Shown here one piece after another: positions 8,283 through 16,820 of a stretch of 64,000 nt of DNA. The DNA lies in NCBI GenBank assembly GCA_018826295.1, contig JAHJZX010000037.1, forward strand, positions 62,001 through 126,000. The letters run 5' to 3'. Source of the DNA: Gammaproteobacteria bacterium (GTDB lineage: Bacteria; Pseudomonadota; Gammaproteobacteria; Enterobacterales; Alteromonadaceae). The translations under genes were made by a program, and so were the position numbers. The notes beneath the pieces are model-generated. The model had not been told where the DNA came from. It was given only the letters and a program-made list of their open reading frames with translations, and made no database searches. The stretch's first letter is position 1. Each line of letters begins with the position of its first letter.

Positions 8283-9443
8283 TTATGCCCGCTTTTGTGC
8301 CAGCTGCAGGCACAGCGCACTTAATACAATCGCTACAGCACCCAAAGGTAGCACTGCCGTCAGGCTAAAGGTACTGATAGTGAGTGCCGCTATCGGCGGC
8401 CCCAGCATTAAGCCCACTTTAAAGGCGCTTAAGCAAAACACAATTAAGCGTCCTGACGGGTCAACATCATTAAAAATGCCCATCATCACCGGCACCACAA
8501 AGCTCCAGAAAATCTGATACACAATGGTCGCTGCAGCATAAATCAGCCAGGCCGGGCCGCTGCTTAACAAGCCCAGCGCCAGCAAACAGGGTAACTGCAC
8601 CGCTACCGTTAGCCACAGCGCTGCAGTGCGGCCATACTTGCCGACAAAGGCACCCGATAACATTGAACCCACCGCGCTGATGGCAAAACCTAACCCCAGC
8701 ACATAGCCGACTTCTGCCATGGTGAGTCCGGCGGAGACGCCTAAGCGCTCGAGGTAGCCCCAGACACCGCCCTGGGCAAAGTAATACAACACCACGCCAC
8801 AAAAAACCCACAGCGCCGGTGCTAACCGGCCGCTAAGTTCAAACCGCACACTGTGCTGCGGCTTTTGGTTTTGCGCAAAACGCACCAAGCTTAGCAATAA
8901 GGCTGCCAGCAAAAACAGATTAAAACTCTGATAAATGGCAGCGTAGCCAAAACGGCCAATCAGCTCTGGCAATACCATAAAGCCGACCGTGCCAAACACT
9001 ACCTGTATGGTCACCATTACGCCAAAGGCTTTATCTACCCGGCTTGAATCACCCAGTGCCGCCAGCGCGATGGCATAGCTGACCCCACAGGCCACCCCTG
9101 CAGCAAAACGCAACAGCAACAAGGCACTGTAGCCCTCGGCCCAACTGGTAAACAGGTTAGCAGCAATAAACAGCAATAAACTCAGCTGCACTGCGGGGCG
9201 CCACGGCACCCGGCGCACCCACCAAAAGGCGGAAGTGGTAGAAAGTAAAATACCGGCCACATCAGCAGCGGCCAGATAACCTACCTGCTGGGTGCTGAAG
9301 AGCCCGCTATCAGAAAAGGCACCGACGATAAGTGGCATTAAATTGGTCACCGCTGCGCCCATCATGGCAATCAGCATTAGGCCGGCATATTCGGCCCAGT
9401 AAGCGGCGGGTTTTAGCTCGGTGTCCATGGATAATTCCTGCAT
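8283..9443 (-). CDS. MFS transporter, substrate unknown
   Basis: A 386-residue protein with about 12 membrane segments of the major facilitator superfamily; ribosome site AAGGAG precedes the ATG at 9443. It contains the MFS-like YGRTAALW loop between helices 6-8 and no large soluble domain. It lies 69 bp after the TonB receptor gene on the same strand, so the two probably form one unit in which the receptor brings a compound across the outer membrane and this carrier moves it across the inner membrane, or exports it. Substrate cannot be read from the sequence. Confidence 0.75.
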   Translation of the reverse strand: MQELSMDTELKPAAYWAEYAGLMLIAMMGAAVTNLMPLIVGAFSDSGLFSTQQVGYLAAADVAGILLSTTSAFWWVRRVPWRPAVQLSLLLFIAANLFTSWAEGYSALLLLRFAAGVACGVSYAIALAALGDSSRVDKAFGVMVTIQVVFGTVGFMVLPELIGRFGYAAIYQSFNLFLLAALLLSLVRFAQNQKPQHSVRFELSGRLAPALWVFCGVVLYYFAQGGVWGYLERLGVSAGLTMAEVGYVLGLGFAISAVGSMLSGAFVGKYGRTAALWLTVAVQLPCLLALGLLSSGPAWLIYAAATIVYQIFWSFVVPVMMGIFNDVDPSGRLIVFCLSAFKVGLMLGPPIAALTISTFSLTAVLPLGAVAIVLSALCLQLAQKRA

Positions 9444-9512
9444 CTACGGCTCCTTAAAGCAGAAAAAGTGAGCGCGGCGAACCGGCTAACTTTTACCTAG
9501 CCTACATCACTG

Positions 9513-11933
9513 TTAGTAGTATTTGTAGGAGAAATTAATACCAATAGTGCGTGGCGTCAGCGCTATAGTGCGCCGGCCCAGTACACCGCCATTTAAGTTA
9601 GATACAATGGCATCTTCATCGGTCAGGTTTTGTGCCCAAATCGCCAGATCCCAGTTATCTTTACCAAAGCCAATGTTGGCACTAAAGGTGGTGTACGACG
9701 GGTATTCAAATACCGGTGATGTAGGGTCGTCCTGGCGGTCGTTCTGCACTTTGCTGACAAAACGGCCGTTTAACGCAGCATAAGCGGTCATGCCGTTGTC
9801 AAAGTCGGTGTCATAACGCACACCAAAGTTGTGGCGCCATTTCGGCGAGCCGCCCAGTAAACCGCCCTTGTTCCAGGTACGACACTCGTTATCGGCTTGC
9901 GCTACATCCTGATACACACATTTGGTTAAGGTTTCATCCCATTTACCCTCAGTAGTAGCAGTGGCATAGCTTAGCGTAATATTGTCGGTTAAATAGTAAC
10001 GGCTGTTTAACTCCCAGCCGCGGGTTACCGCATCCGGGCCATTGGTAGTGCCGTTAACCGGGAAAATGCCGTCAATAGTTTGCGAGAAATAGGTTTGTAC
10101 ATTGTTCCAGTTAATCTGGTAGACGTTGGTTTGCACATACCAGCCATCGGCCAGATAACCTTTTACGCCCAACTCCAGGTTGTCGGTAGAATCCGGTTCA
10201 TAGCTTTGTACATCATCGGCCACCAGCTGGCCGCCCTCATCACGGAAGCCGTTAGTCCCGCCACGACGGAAGCCCTGCGAATAAGTGAAATAGGCAAACA
10301 CTTCATCACTGAACTTGTACGAGGCGTTAAATTTATAAAAGCTCTCGCCGTTTTCTTTATTGCTAAATTCACGGTTTGAGTCGGTGCTGCCTAAGTAGTC
10401 TTTAATCAGCGCCAGGCCGGTATCTTCATAGTTAAACACCCGGGCGCCAACGGTGACATTTAGCTTGTCGGTAATGTCAAAACCCAGTTCACCAAACAAC
10501 GCCAGCTCTTTGTATTTACTACCTAAATCTTCCTCATAGCCCTGCCCGGGCACACCGCCGACCGCACTGCGATCAATCGCCGCCCATGCCGTTTCAGCAG
10601 CAATTTCATCTAACTTTTCAAACCACTCGGAAAAGCGGAAATTGCGTTCTTGATCAGTGTAATACACGCCGGCAATCCAGCTTAAGCGGCTGTCGCTGTC
10701 AGAGGTTAAGCGGGTTTCATGCGTCAGGCCTTTGTAAGTGTTATCAAAGGTCATATAGGCCGAGTCGTTGCCATCATCCAGTGCTAAGCCCGGGATCCAG
10801 CCGTAATAGGCATCGCCCTGTGAGGCATAATCGGCCTGGCCGACACTGCTGTCTTTATAGTACGAAGTGGTGCTGTGCAGTTTCATGCCCGATAACTGCC
10901 AGTCTAAGTCCAGCGTATCCATGGTCAGTTCACGGTCGGCATATTCTTCAAAGCGCGCTACGATAGTGTGATCGTTGTATTGAAACGGCGTATCAAAAGA
11001 GGTGAAGCTACAATCAGCAATACCTTCACAGGCGCGGTCAATATAGACCCGTGCAGCGCCGTTAGTACCATGCGCCAGCTGATCTTGCTGAATATGGCTA
11101 AAGGTCAGTTTTACATCATCACTAACCTGCCATAACAGTGCCACCTTGCCGCCGGTAACATACTGGTAATCATCATCTTTGTATAACGTCTGGCTCGGAT
11201 TAGGGTCGCCGGGGAAACCCTCCCCCTCAGCCAGCCAGCTGGGATTCACCTGGCGGTCGGTGTAGCCTTTCTCATTCAGGTTAGCCAGGGAGGCACGCAG
11301 TGCCACCCGCTCGCCCAGTGGCACGTTTACCACGATATCAGTATCGTTACTGACGCCGCCATTTTTGGTTTGATACAGGCTGGTATTAAAGTCGAACTGG
11401 AAATCGTCCAGTACCGGCTGATTGGTAATATAACGGATAGTACCGCCTAAACTGCCGGCACCATACAAGGTGCCCTGCGGGCCTAACAGGGTTTCTACCC
11501 GGTTAATGTCTTTAATTCGGTAGTTAATATTCGGCAGTGGCGTCGCATCCAGATAATACGCCATGGTCGTGCGGATAAACTGCTGAATATTATTGGCATT
11601 TACACCCGACACGTTTAAGCCACGTACCGAAACCGAATCGGCAAAACGGGCACTGTTACCCGGCGCGCTGATCTCGACGCTGTCGGCAATTAAATCTTTT
11701 AGGTTACCAATGCGCTTTTCCCGCAGTTCAGCTTCGGTCATGGCACTAATATTCATCGGAATTTCCGATGCTAATTGTGGCCGGCCAGAAGCGGTTACCG
11801 TGATCACTTCAATTTGCTTTTCTTGCTTAGCTTGCTCAGTGCCACTTGGTTCTGCTTGCTGAGCATAAGCTGTTCCGCTCAGTAATACTGCTGAAATTAC
11901 CAGACTTAACCTGTGTTTAGTAAAAGGTACCAT
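9513..11933 (-). CDS. TonB-dependent outer-membrane receptor
   Basis: An 806-residue receptor. Start at 11933 is chosen over 11957 because AGGAAGG lies just upstream of it; it gives a clean signal peptide ending AQA-like at SGTAYAQQ. A TonB-box-like EVITVTA precedes the plug domain (SVSVRGLNVSG, GPQGTLYGAGSLGGTIRY), and the protein ends in a C-terminal aromatic beta-strand (NFSYKYY). It is divergent from the LysR gene, which may control it. The neighbours (aminotransferase, MFS) point to a small nitrogen compound or peptide ligand, but this is an inference. Confidence 0.85.
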   Translation of the reverse strand: MVPFTKHRLSLVISAVLLSGTAYAQQAEPSGTEQAKQEKQIEVITVTASGRPQLASEIPMNISAMTEAELREKRIGNLKDLIADSVEISAPGNSARFADSVSVRGLNVSGVNANNIQQFIRTTMAYYLDATPLPNINYRIKDINRVETLLGPQGTLYGAGSLGGTIRYITNQPVLDDFQFDFNTSLYQTKNGGVSNDTDIVVNVPLGERVALRASLANLNEKGYTDRQVNPSWLAEGEGFPGDPNPSQTLYKDDDYQYVTGGKVALLWQVSDDVKLTFSHIQQDQLAHGTNGAARVYIDRACEGIADCSFTSFDTPFQYNDHTIVARFEEYADRELTMDTLDLDWQLSGMKLHSTTSYYKDSSVGQADYASQGDAYYGWIPGLALDDGNDSAYMTFDNTYKGLTHETRLTSDSDSRLSWIAGVYYTDQERNFRFSEWFEKLDEIAAETAWAAIDRSAVGGVPGQGYEEDLGSKYKELALFGELGFDITDKLNVTVGARVFNYEDTGLALIKDYLGSTDSNREFSNKENGESFYKFNASYKFSDEVFAYFTYSQGFRRGGTNGFRDEGGQLVADDVQSYEPDSTDNLELGVKGYLADGWYVQTNVYQINWNNVQTYFSQTIDGIFPVNGTTNGPDAVTRGWELNSRYYLTDNITLSYATATTEGKWDETLTKCVYQDVAQADNECRTWNKGGLLGGSPKWRHNFGVRYDTDFDNGMTAYAALNGRFVSKVQNDRQDDPTSPVFEYPSYTTFSANIGFGKDNWDLAIWAQNLTDEDAIVSNLNGGVLGRRTIALTPRTIGINFSYKYY

Positions 11934-12082
11934 GCTAAGTTTCCTTCCTGTTCCCATTATTATTTTTAATTTACAAGTCTGGTAATCCTGCTAAATTATT
12001 TGCTCAGAACTTGTACGCTACCATGAATAAAAGCTTTCGCATGGGATGTACAGTTACTAACCATCGGTTGAGGCGATACAAG

Positions 12083-12997
12083 ATGCAATTATCTTTTGAA
12101 CAGCTACAGGCATTTTTAACCACAGTTGAAACCGGTAGTTTCTCGGCCGCGGCGCGTAAACTGGGTAAGGCACAATCATCAATTAGCGGCCTTATCAGTA
12201 ACCTTGAGATAGATGCCGGCTTTGAAGTGTTCGACCGCAGCAAACGCACGCCGCCGCTGACGGCCGAAGGTCTGGCACTGTTAAACGATATAAAATCGGT
12301 ATTGAAAAGCTATAACAACCTGCTAAGCCGCATTCAGAACCTGAACAAAGATGTCGAAACCGAAATCAGCCTGGCGTTTGATGATTTAGCCCTGCCGGTG
12401 CCGATTATGCTAAAAGTGGCTGAGGAGTTTAAACAGCACTTCGCCAATACCTCGCTTATGTTGCTTAAAGCCAGCCATCAGCAGGGCTACCAGCTGCTAA
12501 AACAGGGCAAGGTCGATATTGCTATTGCCATCAGCCAGGATGACTACCCGGAGAACGTGGCGTTTCGTGGTATTTCGCATGTGCACTACGGTACTGTGGT
12601 AAGCCGCGAGCACCCGCTGGCGCAGCTAAGCCAGGTAACGCCGTATGATTTATCGCAGCACCGCCATTTGCGTATTACCGATGCCGACAACGGTTTTCGC
12701 CGCTTCGACTCCGACTTATCCAGCAATATCTGGTTTACCAACAGCTCTACGTTGCTGATTGATGCAGTAACAGCGGGCTTAGGCTGGGCCGAACTGCCGC
12801 TGCATCTGATTAAACGCCAGCTACAAGCTGGCGAGCTGGTTAAACTGCCCACCAGCCATCAGGCGGTGTCGTTTCCGCATTGCGTCGATATGGTGTGGCA
12901 AAGCGAAACGCCGGTAGGGCAAGGCATGCAATGGCTGTTAAACGCGCTGACCGAGCAGGGCATTGCCTTTAGCAAGCAAAGCGGCGCGCTAAGCTAA
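12083..12997 (+). CDS. LysR-family transcriptional regulator
   Basis: A 304-residue regulator with an N-terminal winged helix (FEQLQAFLTTVETGSFSAAA, then KAQSSISGLISNLE) and a periplasmic-binding-like effector domain. Start at 12083 matches the usual LysR beginning and follows GAGG; upstream in-frame codons would add an atypical 24-residue extension. It stands between the divergent TonB receptor gene and the downstream aminotransferase, so either or both may be its targets. Effector unknown. Confidence 0.8.
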   Translation: MQLSFEQLQAFLTTVETGSFSAAARKLGKAQSSISGLISNLEIDAGFEVFDRSKRTPPLTAEGLALLNDIKSVLKSYNNLLSRIQNLNKDVETEISLAFDDLALPVPIMLKVAEEFKQHFANTSLMLLKASHQQGYQLLKQGKVDIAIAISQDDYPENVAFRGISHVHYGTVVSREHPLAQLSQVTPYDLSQHRHLRITDADNGFRRFDSDLSSNIWFTNSSTLLIDAVTAGLGWAELPLHLIKRQLQAGELVKLPTSHQAVSFPHCVDMVWQSETPVGQGMQWLLNALTEQGIAFSKQSGALS

Positions 12998-13024
12998 CAT
13001 TTAAGCAAGCCAGCACCCACAAAC

Positions 13025-13042
13025 GGGGGTAAAGCTACCCCC
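13025..13042 (+). other. Stable hairpin between lysR and the aminotransferase gene
   Basis: GGGGGTA/TACCCCC with a 4-nt loop. No T run follows, so a classical terminator is unlikely; it may slow or attenuate transcription or stabilise an mRNA end. Confidence 0.35.
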
Positions 13043-13116
13043 ATCCGCCCGAACGGGGAATGGCTGCACCAGCGTTAACTGCGGTACAACCTGTGCTACT
13101 GAAACAGGAGTACCTT

Positions 13117-14547
13117 ATGCACAAACCTTTTGATACTGCCGAATTAACCCGGCTCGATCAGCAACATTTTACTCACCCCTGGACCGTGTTTGATGTGTTT
13201 ACTGAACAGGGTGCCTTACCGATAAGCTCTGGCGAAGGCTGTTATATTGAAGATACCAACGGCCGCCGCTACCTGGATGCCGTGGGCGGTCTCTGGTGCA
13301 CTAACATTGGCCTGGGCCGTACGGAAATGGCCGATGCCATTGCCGCGCAGTGCCGCCAGCTGGCCTTTGCCAACCCCTTTGTCGATATGACCAATGTGCC
13401 GGCCACCCTATTGGCGGCCAAACTGGCCGGGCTGGCACCGGGCGATCTGAACCATGTTATTTTTACCTGTGGCGGCTCTACCGCAGTCGATTCGTCTTAC
13501 CGGCTGATCCAGTACTATCAGAACTGTCGCGGCAAACCAGAGAAAAAACACATTATCTCACGCAAGAACTCCTACCACGGCTCAACTTACTTATCGATGT
13601 CGATTGGTGGCAAAGCCGGCGATCATCCGCCCGAGTTCGATTTTATCAGTGATACGATTCACCATATCAGCTGCCCGAACTACTACCGTGCGCCCCAGGG
13701 TTTAACCGAAGCGCAGTATCTTCGCTTTTTACTTGATGAGCTGGAGCAAACCATCTTGCGCATTGGCCCGGACAAGGTAGCCGCCTTTTACGCCGAGCCG
13801 GTGTTGGGTGCCGGCGGCGTTATCGTGCCGCCGCAGGGTTATCATCAGGCTACGTTTGACATCTGCCGTAAGTACGATGTGCTCTATGTCTCCGATGAAG
13901 TGGTTACCGCCTTTGGCCGGCTTGGCCATTGGTTTGCCAGCAAAGACGTCTTTGGTTTTGAGCCGGATATTATCATTACTGCTAAGGGCTTAACCTCGGG
14001 TTACCAGCCACTGGGCGCCTGCATTTACTCTGATCGTATCCACCAGGTGATAAGTGAACCTGGCCATGGCCGCTGCTTTGCCCACGGCTTTACCTATTCC
14101 GGCCATCCGGTAGCCTGCGCCGCGGCGCTAAAAAACATCGAGATTATCCAGCGCGAGCAGTTGCTAGAGCGCGTGCAGCAGTTGGGGCCTTATTTTCAGC
14201 AGCAGATGAAAACGCTGGAAGATTTACCCATCGTTGGTCAGGTGCGCGGTATGCAACTGATGGTGTGTGTGGAGAACGTGCGCTGCAAAAAAACCAAGGC
14301 ACTGTTCCCGGAAGAGCTGGATATTGGCAAACGCATTGCCGATCACGCCGAAACACTGGGGCTGATTGTGCGGCCGATAGTGCATTTAAATGTGATGTCA
14401 CCGCCGCTAACCATCAGTCGCTCACAAATTGATGATATCGTTGTCACCTTGCGCAAAGCGATTGAACTGACCATCGACGATCTTTATGCTGAAGGGCATT
14501 TAGTCCGCCAGCATGACCAGCTGCCAGCGAACAGTATCTGCGCTTAA
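13117..14547 (+). CDS. Class III (omega) aminotransferase, SpuC-like
   Basis: A 476-residue PLP enzyme; start at 13117 follows CAGGAG. It shows the class III landmarks: GCYIEDTNGRRYLDAVGG, CGGSTAVDSSYRLI, DEVVTAFGRLG and the PLP-binding Lys290 in AKGLTSGYQPLGA. Relatives transfer amino groups from putrescine, GABA or beta-alanine-type amines to pyruvate. A guanidinobutyrase-like enzyme and an aldehyde dehydrogenase lie 6-8 kb away in an opposing operon, which would make GABA or aminoaldehyde metabolism a reasonable role, but the substrate is not proven. The NlpC-like gene starts 11 bp downstream. Confidence 0.8.
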   Translation: MHKPFDTAELTRLDQQHFTHPWTVFDVFTEQGALPISSGEGCYIEDTNGRRYLDAVGGLWCTNIGLGRTEMADAIAAQCRQLAFANPFVDMTNVPATLLAAKLAGLAPGDLNHVIFTCGGSTAVDSSYRLIQYYQNCRGKPEKKHIISRKNSYHGSTYLSMSIGGKAGDHPPEFDFISDTIHHISCPNYYRAPQGLTEAQYLRFLLDELEQTILRIGPDKVAAFYAEPVLGAGGVIVPPQGYHQATFDICRKYDVLYVSDEVVTAFGRLGHWFASKDVFGFEPDIIITAKGLTSGYQPLGACIYSDRIHQVISEPGHGRCFAHGFTYSGHPVACAAALKNIEIIQREQLLERVQQLGPYFQQQMKTLEDLPIVGQVRGMQLMVCVENVRCKKTKALFPEELDIGKRIADHAETLGLIVRPIVHLNVMSPPLTISRSQIDDIVVTLRKAIELTIDDLYAEGHLVRQHDQLPANSICA

Positions 14548-14557
14548 GGAGAGCATT

Positions 14558-15079
14558 ATGCGCCAAAGTCATTTATTTTCTGGCCTGTTACTGGGCTGCC
14601 TGTTGCAACAAGGTTCTGCCTTAGCAGCCCCTGCTGATAAGATAATGCAGGCGGCTCTGCCGTGGCAAAACCAGACCTTTGAGCAAGGCAAAGCCGAGCA
14701 GTGCATGAACTGGACCCGCGAGGTGCTACAGCAGGCCTGTGGCGATAAGTTTGCCAGCTTGCAAAGCCAACAGCCATGGGATTTAGCCCAGCTTGGGTCG
14801 GGTGATGAGCTAAAGCCCGAGCATGCCGATTCACTCGCCGCCGATGAATTCGGTACAAAAATTCAGCATATTGATGCGCTGCAAGCAGGTGATTTAGTGT
14901 TTTTACAAAACACCTACGGCAACTGGAACAAGGGCGTCATTACCCATGTCGGTATCGCCACCGGCGATGGCAATTATATCCACCGTATGACCTCTAATCA
15001 GGGCTATGTGCGGATAGAGCCGATACCCGAGGCCGATTTTCAGGCCGGCCTGCGGTTAAAACCGGAGTTATGCCGGTAA
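14558..15079 (+). CDS. Secreted NlpC/P60- or CHAP-like hydrolase
   Basis: A 173-residue exported protein: signal peptide to about residue 23 (GSALAAPA), then a compact papain-like domain with candidate catalytic Cys49 (EQCMNWTREV) and His130 (ITHVGIATGDG). This arrangement is that of NlpC/P60 and CHAP enzymes, which cut peptide bonds in peptidoglycan stems. Start follows AAGGAGAG and is 11 bp after the aminotransferase stop. Immediately past its stop begins the remnant of a C39-type peptidase gene, so the 3' flank has been rearranged. The exact family is uncertain; the fold class is likely. Confidence 0.65.
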   Translation: MRQSHLFSGLLLGCLLQQGSALAAPADKIMQAALPWQNQTFEQGKAEQCMNWTREVLQQACGDKFASLQSQQPWDLAQLGSGDELKPEHADSLAADEFGTKIQHIDALQAGDLVFLQNTYGNWNKGVITHVGIATGDGNYIHRMTSNQGYVRIEPIPEADFQAGLRLKPELCR

Positions 15080-15082
15080 CCG

Positions 15083-15335
15083 CCTGCCCGCTATAGTACA
15101 TGGCTGGTTTACGCCGCCTGGCCATATTTTGGTAGTCACCGGCTATGACGGCGAGTACTACAGGGTGCATGACCCTTATGGTAAGTGGGATTTGACGAAA
15201 TTTGGCGGCTACGACAGCAGCGTATCAGGTAAAAACATCAGCTACCCGAAAGCCGAATTTGAGCATGCCATTAACGACAATGGCACTGGCGATGATCTCT
15301 GGTTACACCTGTTTGCCCCGCAAACAGCCGATTAA
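15083..15335 (+). pseudogene. Truncated C39-type peptidase fragment (relative of the 6255-8114 gene)
   Basis: The frame ending at 15335 encodes about 84 residues that align without gaps to the last 83 residues of the protein at 6255-8114 (shared IVHGWFT.PGH, VVTGYDG, DPYG.W, AINDNG.G.DLWLH). The match begins four bases after the NlpC-like stop, in another frame, and lacks the catalytic cysteine half, a signal peptide and a start codon with a ribosome site. It keeps the His and Asp. The simplest reading is the leftover of a deletion or unequal recombination that removed the 5' part. Confidence 0.75.
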
Positions 15336-15346
15336 AACCAAGTCGG

Positions 15347-15383
15347 AATTGAGTGGCAGTAGTGTAATTATTGCCACTCAATT
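15347..15383. terminator. Perfect 12-bp inverted repeat, possible bidirectional terminator
   Basis: AATTGAGTGGCA (15347-15358) pairs with TGCCACTCAATT (15372-15383) around a 13-nt loop. It lies between the plus-strand fragment and the minus-strand small membrane gene. T runs are weak on both sides, so termination is plausible but not certain. Confidence 0.4.
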
Positions 15384-15476
15384 AACCGCGTACGCATAAA
15401 TTTTTAGCAAAACACTGCCAGACAACAACATTTAACCGCGATAGCACGTATTTAAACTTTAATACCGCTATTTCTG

Positions 15477-15605
15477 CTATTGTTTGTAGCGGTTTACCTG
15501 CGCAACGCCCCAAAAGAATACCCCAGCGCCGATACCAGAAAAAAAGAAGAATAATGCGATACCGACCGGTGAGCCCCAAGATAAAACGCTGTATAACACT
15601 TCCAT
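15477..15605 (-). CDS. 42-residue predicted membrane protein
   Basis: A short frame (M at 15605) encoding a single hydrophobic helix, with SWGSPVGIALFFFFSG in the middle and a basic tail VNRYKQ. A GGGGTG sequence precedes the ATG by a suitable distance. The pattern of one membrane helix and a positively charged C-terminus is common for bacterial small membrane proteins that modulate larger partners. It is below usual annotation size; I do not recognise a family. A longer upstream start at 15701 would give an unlikely soluble extension. Confidence 0.5.
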   Translation of the reverse strand: MEVLYSVLSWGSPVGIALFFFFSGIGAGVFFWGVAQVNRYKQ

Positions 15606-15815
15606 AATTGTCACCCCGTAGTTGATTTTATTATCTGTTTTAACTCTGCATACTGCCCAACCATACTCAGCTCTGGGTGTTGTTACAACTATTAATGCCA
15701 CCCGTCTGAAGCGGGTTGTGCCAAAAGCTACCGATACGGTTTATTAGCGGTGCTCTTGAGCCGCCAGCAGGCTTTGCCTACAATGACGCACTTTTTAAAA
15801 ATTAAGGCCCATGCC

Positions 15816-16088
15816 ATGAACGATACCACGCAAGATACAGTAAACAACGAACAAGCCCGCCCGGCGTTACCGGATCGGCTGTCGGTTAACCCGCGCAGCC
15901 CGCATTATGTCAAAGAGATTTTTCAGTACGATGTTGGTATTACTTTAAACGGTAAAGACCGTTTTGATGTAGAAGAGTACTGTATCAGCGAAGGTTGGGT
16001 AAAAGTAGCAGCGGCCAAAGCACTGGATCGCCGTGGCCAGCCGCTATTAATGACATTAAAAGGTAAAGTAGAAGCCTTTTACCGCTAA
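15816..16088 (+). CDS. DUF3297 family protein
   Basis: A 90-residue soluble protein whose core (PDRLSVNPRSPHY, GITLNGKDR, VEEYCISEGWVKVAAAKALD) is the DUF3297 signature. The family is widespread in Proteobacteria and has no established function. Start at 15816 gives the family-like N-terminus; upstream codons would run into an unrelated region. It is monocistronic and converges on the mazF gene. Confidence 0.8.
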   Translation: MNDTTQDTVNNEQARPALPDRLSVNPRSPHYVKEIFQYDVGITLNGKDRFDVEEYCISEGWVKVAAAKALDRRGQPLLMTLKGKVEAFYR

Positions 16089-16117
16089 CAGCGGCTTTAA
16101 TTAAACAGACGCCAGCG

Positions 16118-16492
16118 TTACGCCTGGCCGTTCAGCAGCTTGTCTATCAGCTCATCGGCACCAATTAACGGTAGTATACGCAGCAGCACGGCGTCCAGTA
16201 CGCCCTGCTCTGCCTGAGCGATAAATTTAGCTTTTCTGTCCCGCCACGATAAGGTTTGGATCAGGCTGGCAGCGACCACTGACGGCTCGGCCAGATTGTT
16301 AAGTACCACTTCGGTTTTAACGCCGCGTATGCTGGTACTGATGGGGCTGCAGATCAGCAGGCCGGTTTGCTGGTTATACAGCTTACTGCTCAGCACCAAA
16401 GCTGGCCGGTACTTGCCAATTTCTTTGCCTTTAGTCGGCTCAAAATCCAGCCAGATAATATCGTTGCGCTGCGGCACATAACTGCCCGGCAT
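16118..16492 (-). CDS. mazF: MazF/PemK-family mRNA interferase toxin
   Basis: A 124-residue protein with the MazF/PemK beta-barrel pattern: RNDIIWLDFEPTKGKEIGKYRPALVLS at the N-terminus, including the conserved G-x-E...RPALV region, then SPISTSIRG. Family toxins cut single-stranded mRNA at short sequences. It starts on the last base of the antitoxin stop (TAATG), the usual coupling in type II pairs. Confidence 0.85.
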   Translation of the reverse strand: MPGSYVPQRNDIIWLDFEPTKGKEIGKYRPALVLSSKLYNQQTGLLICSPISTSIRGVKTEVVLNNLAEPSVVAASLIQTLSWRDRKAKFIAQAEQGVLDAVLLRILPLIGADELIDKLLNGQA

Positions 16493-16758
16493 TAATACTC
16501 CAGCTCCGCTGTGCTGGGCGTAGCCAATAACTCCGCCTGAGCCGTATCAGCATTTAAACCCTGCAACAGCTCCGCTTCAGAAAACGGTAAACTGCGTTTA
16601 ACTGGCTGCACTTTACGCACAGTAAAGCCATCGGCAAATACTTCCACTTCAATGTCGGTGTCCGGGGTAAAATGCGGGATATCGCGCATCAAACCGGCCA
16701 CACGCAGCCCCAGGCCATTGCCCCAACGCTGAATTTTTGCATTAACTTTATATGCCAT
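16492..16758 (-). CDS. mazE: MazE-like AbrB-type antitoxin
   Basis: An 88-residue protein with an AbrB/MazE swapped-hairpin domain (AKIQRWGNGLGLRVAG) at the N-terminus, which binds its own promoter, and an acidic, probably unstructured C-terminal tail that would neutralise the toxin. It precedes mazF with a one-base overlap. The 50-bp region upstream of 16758 should hold the autoregulated promoter. Confidence 0.85.
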   Translation of the reverse strand: MAYKVNAKIQRWGNGLGLRVAGLMRDIPHFTPDTDIEVEVFADGFTVRKVQPVKRSLPFSEAELLQGLNADTAQAELLATPSTAELEY

Positions 16759-16820
16759 GGCACTACCCCGACTGCTTACATTTTACACAGGCGTTAAGTG
16801 TACACTATGTATAAACAAGG

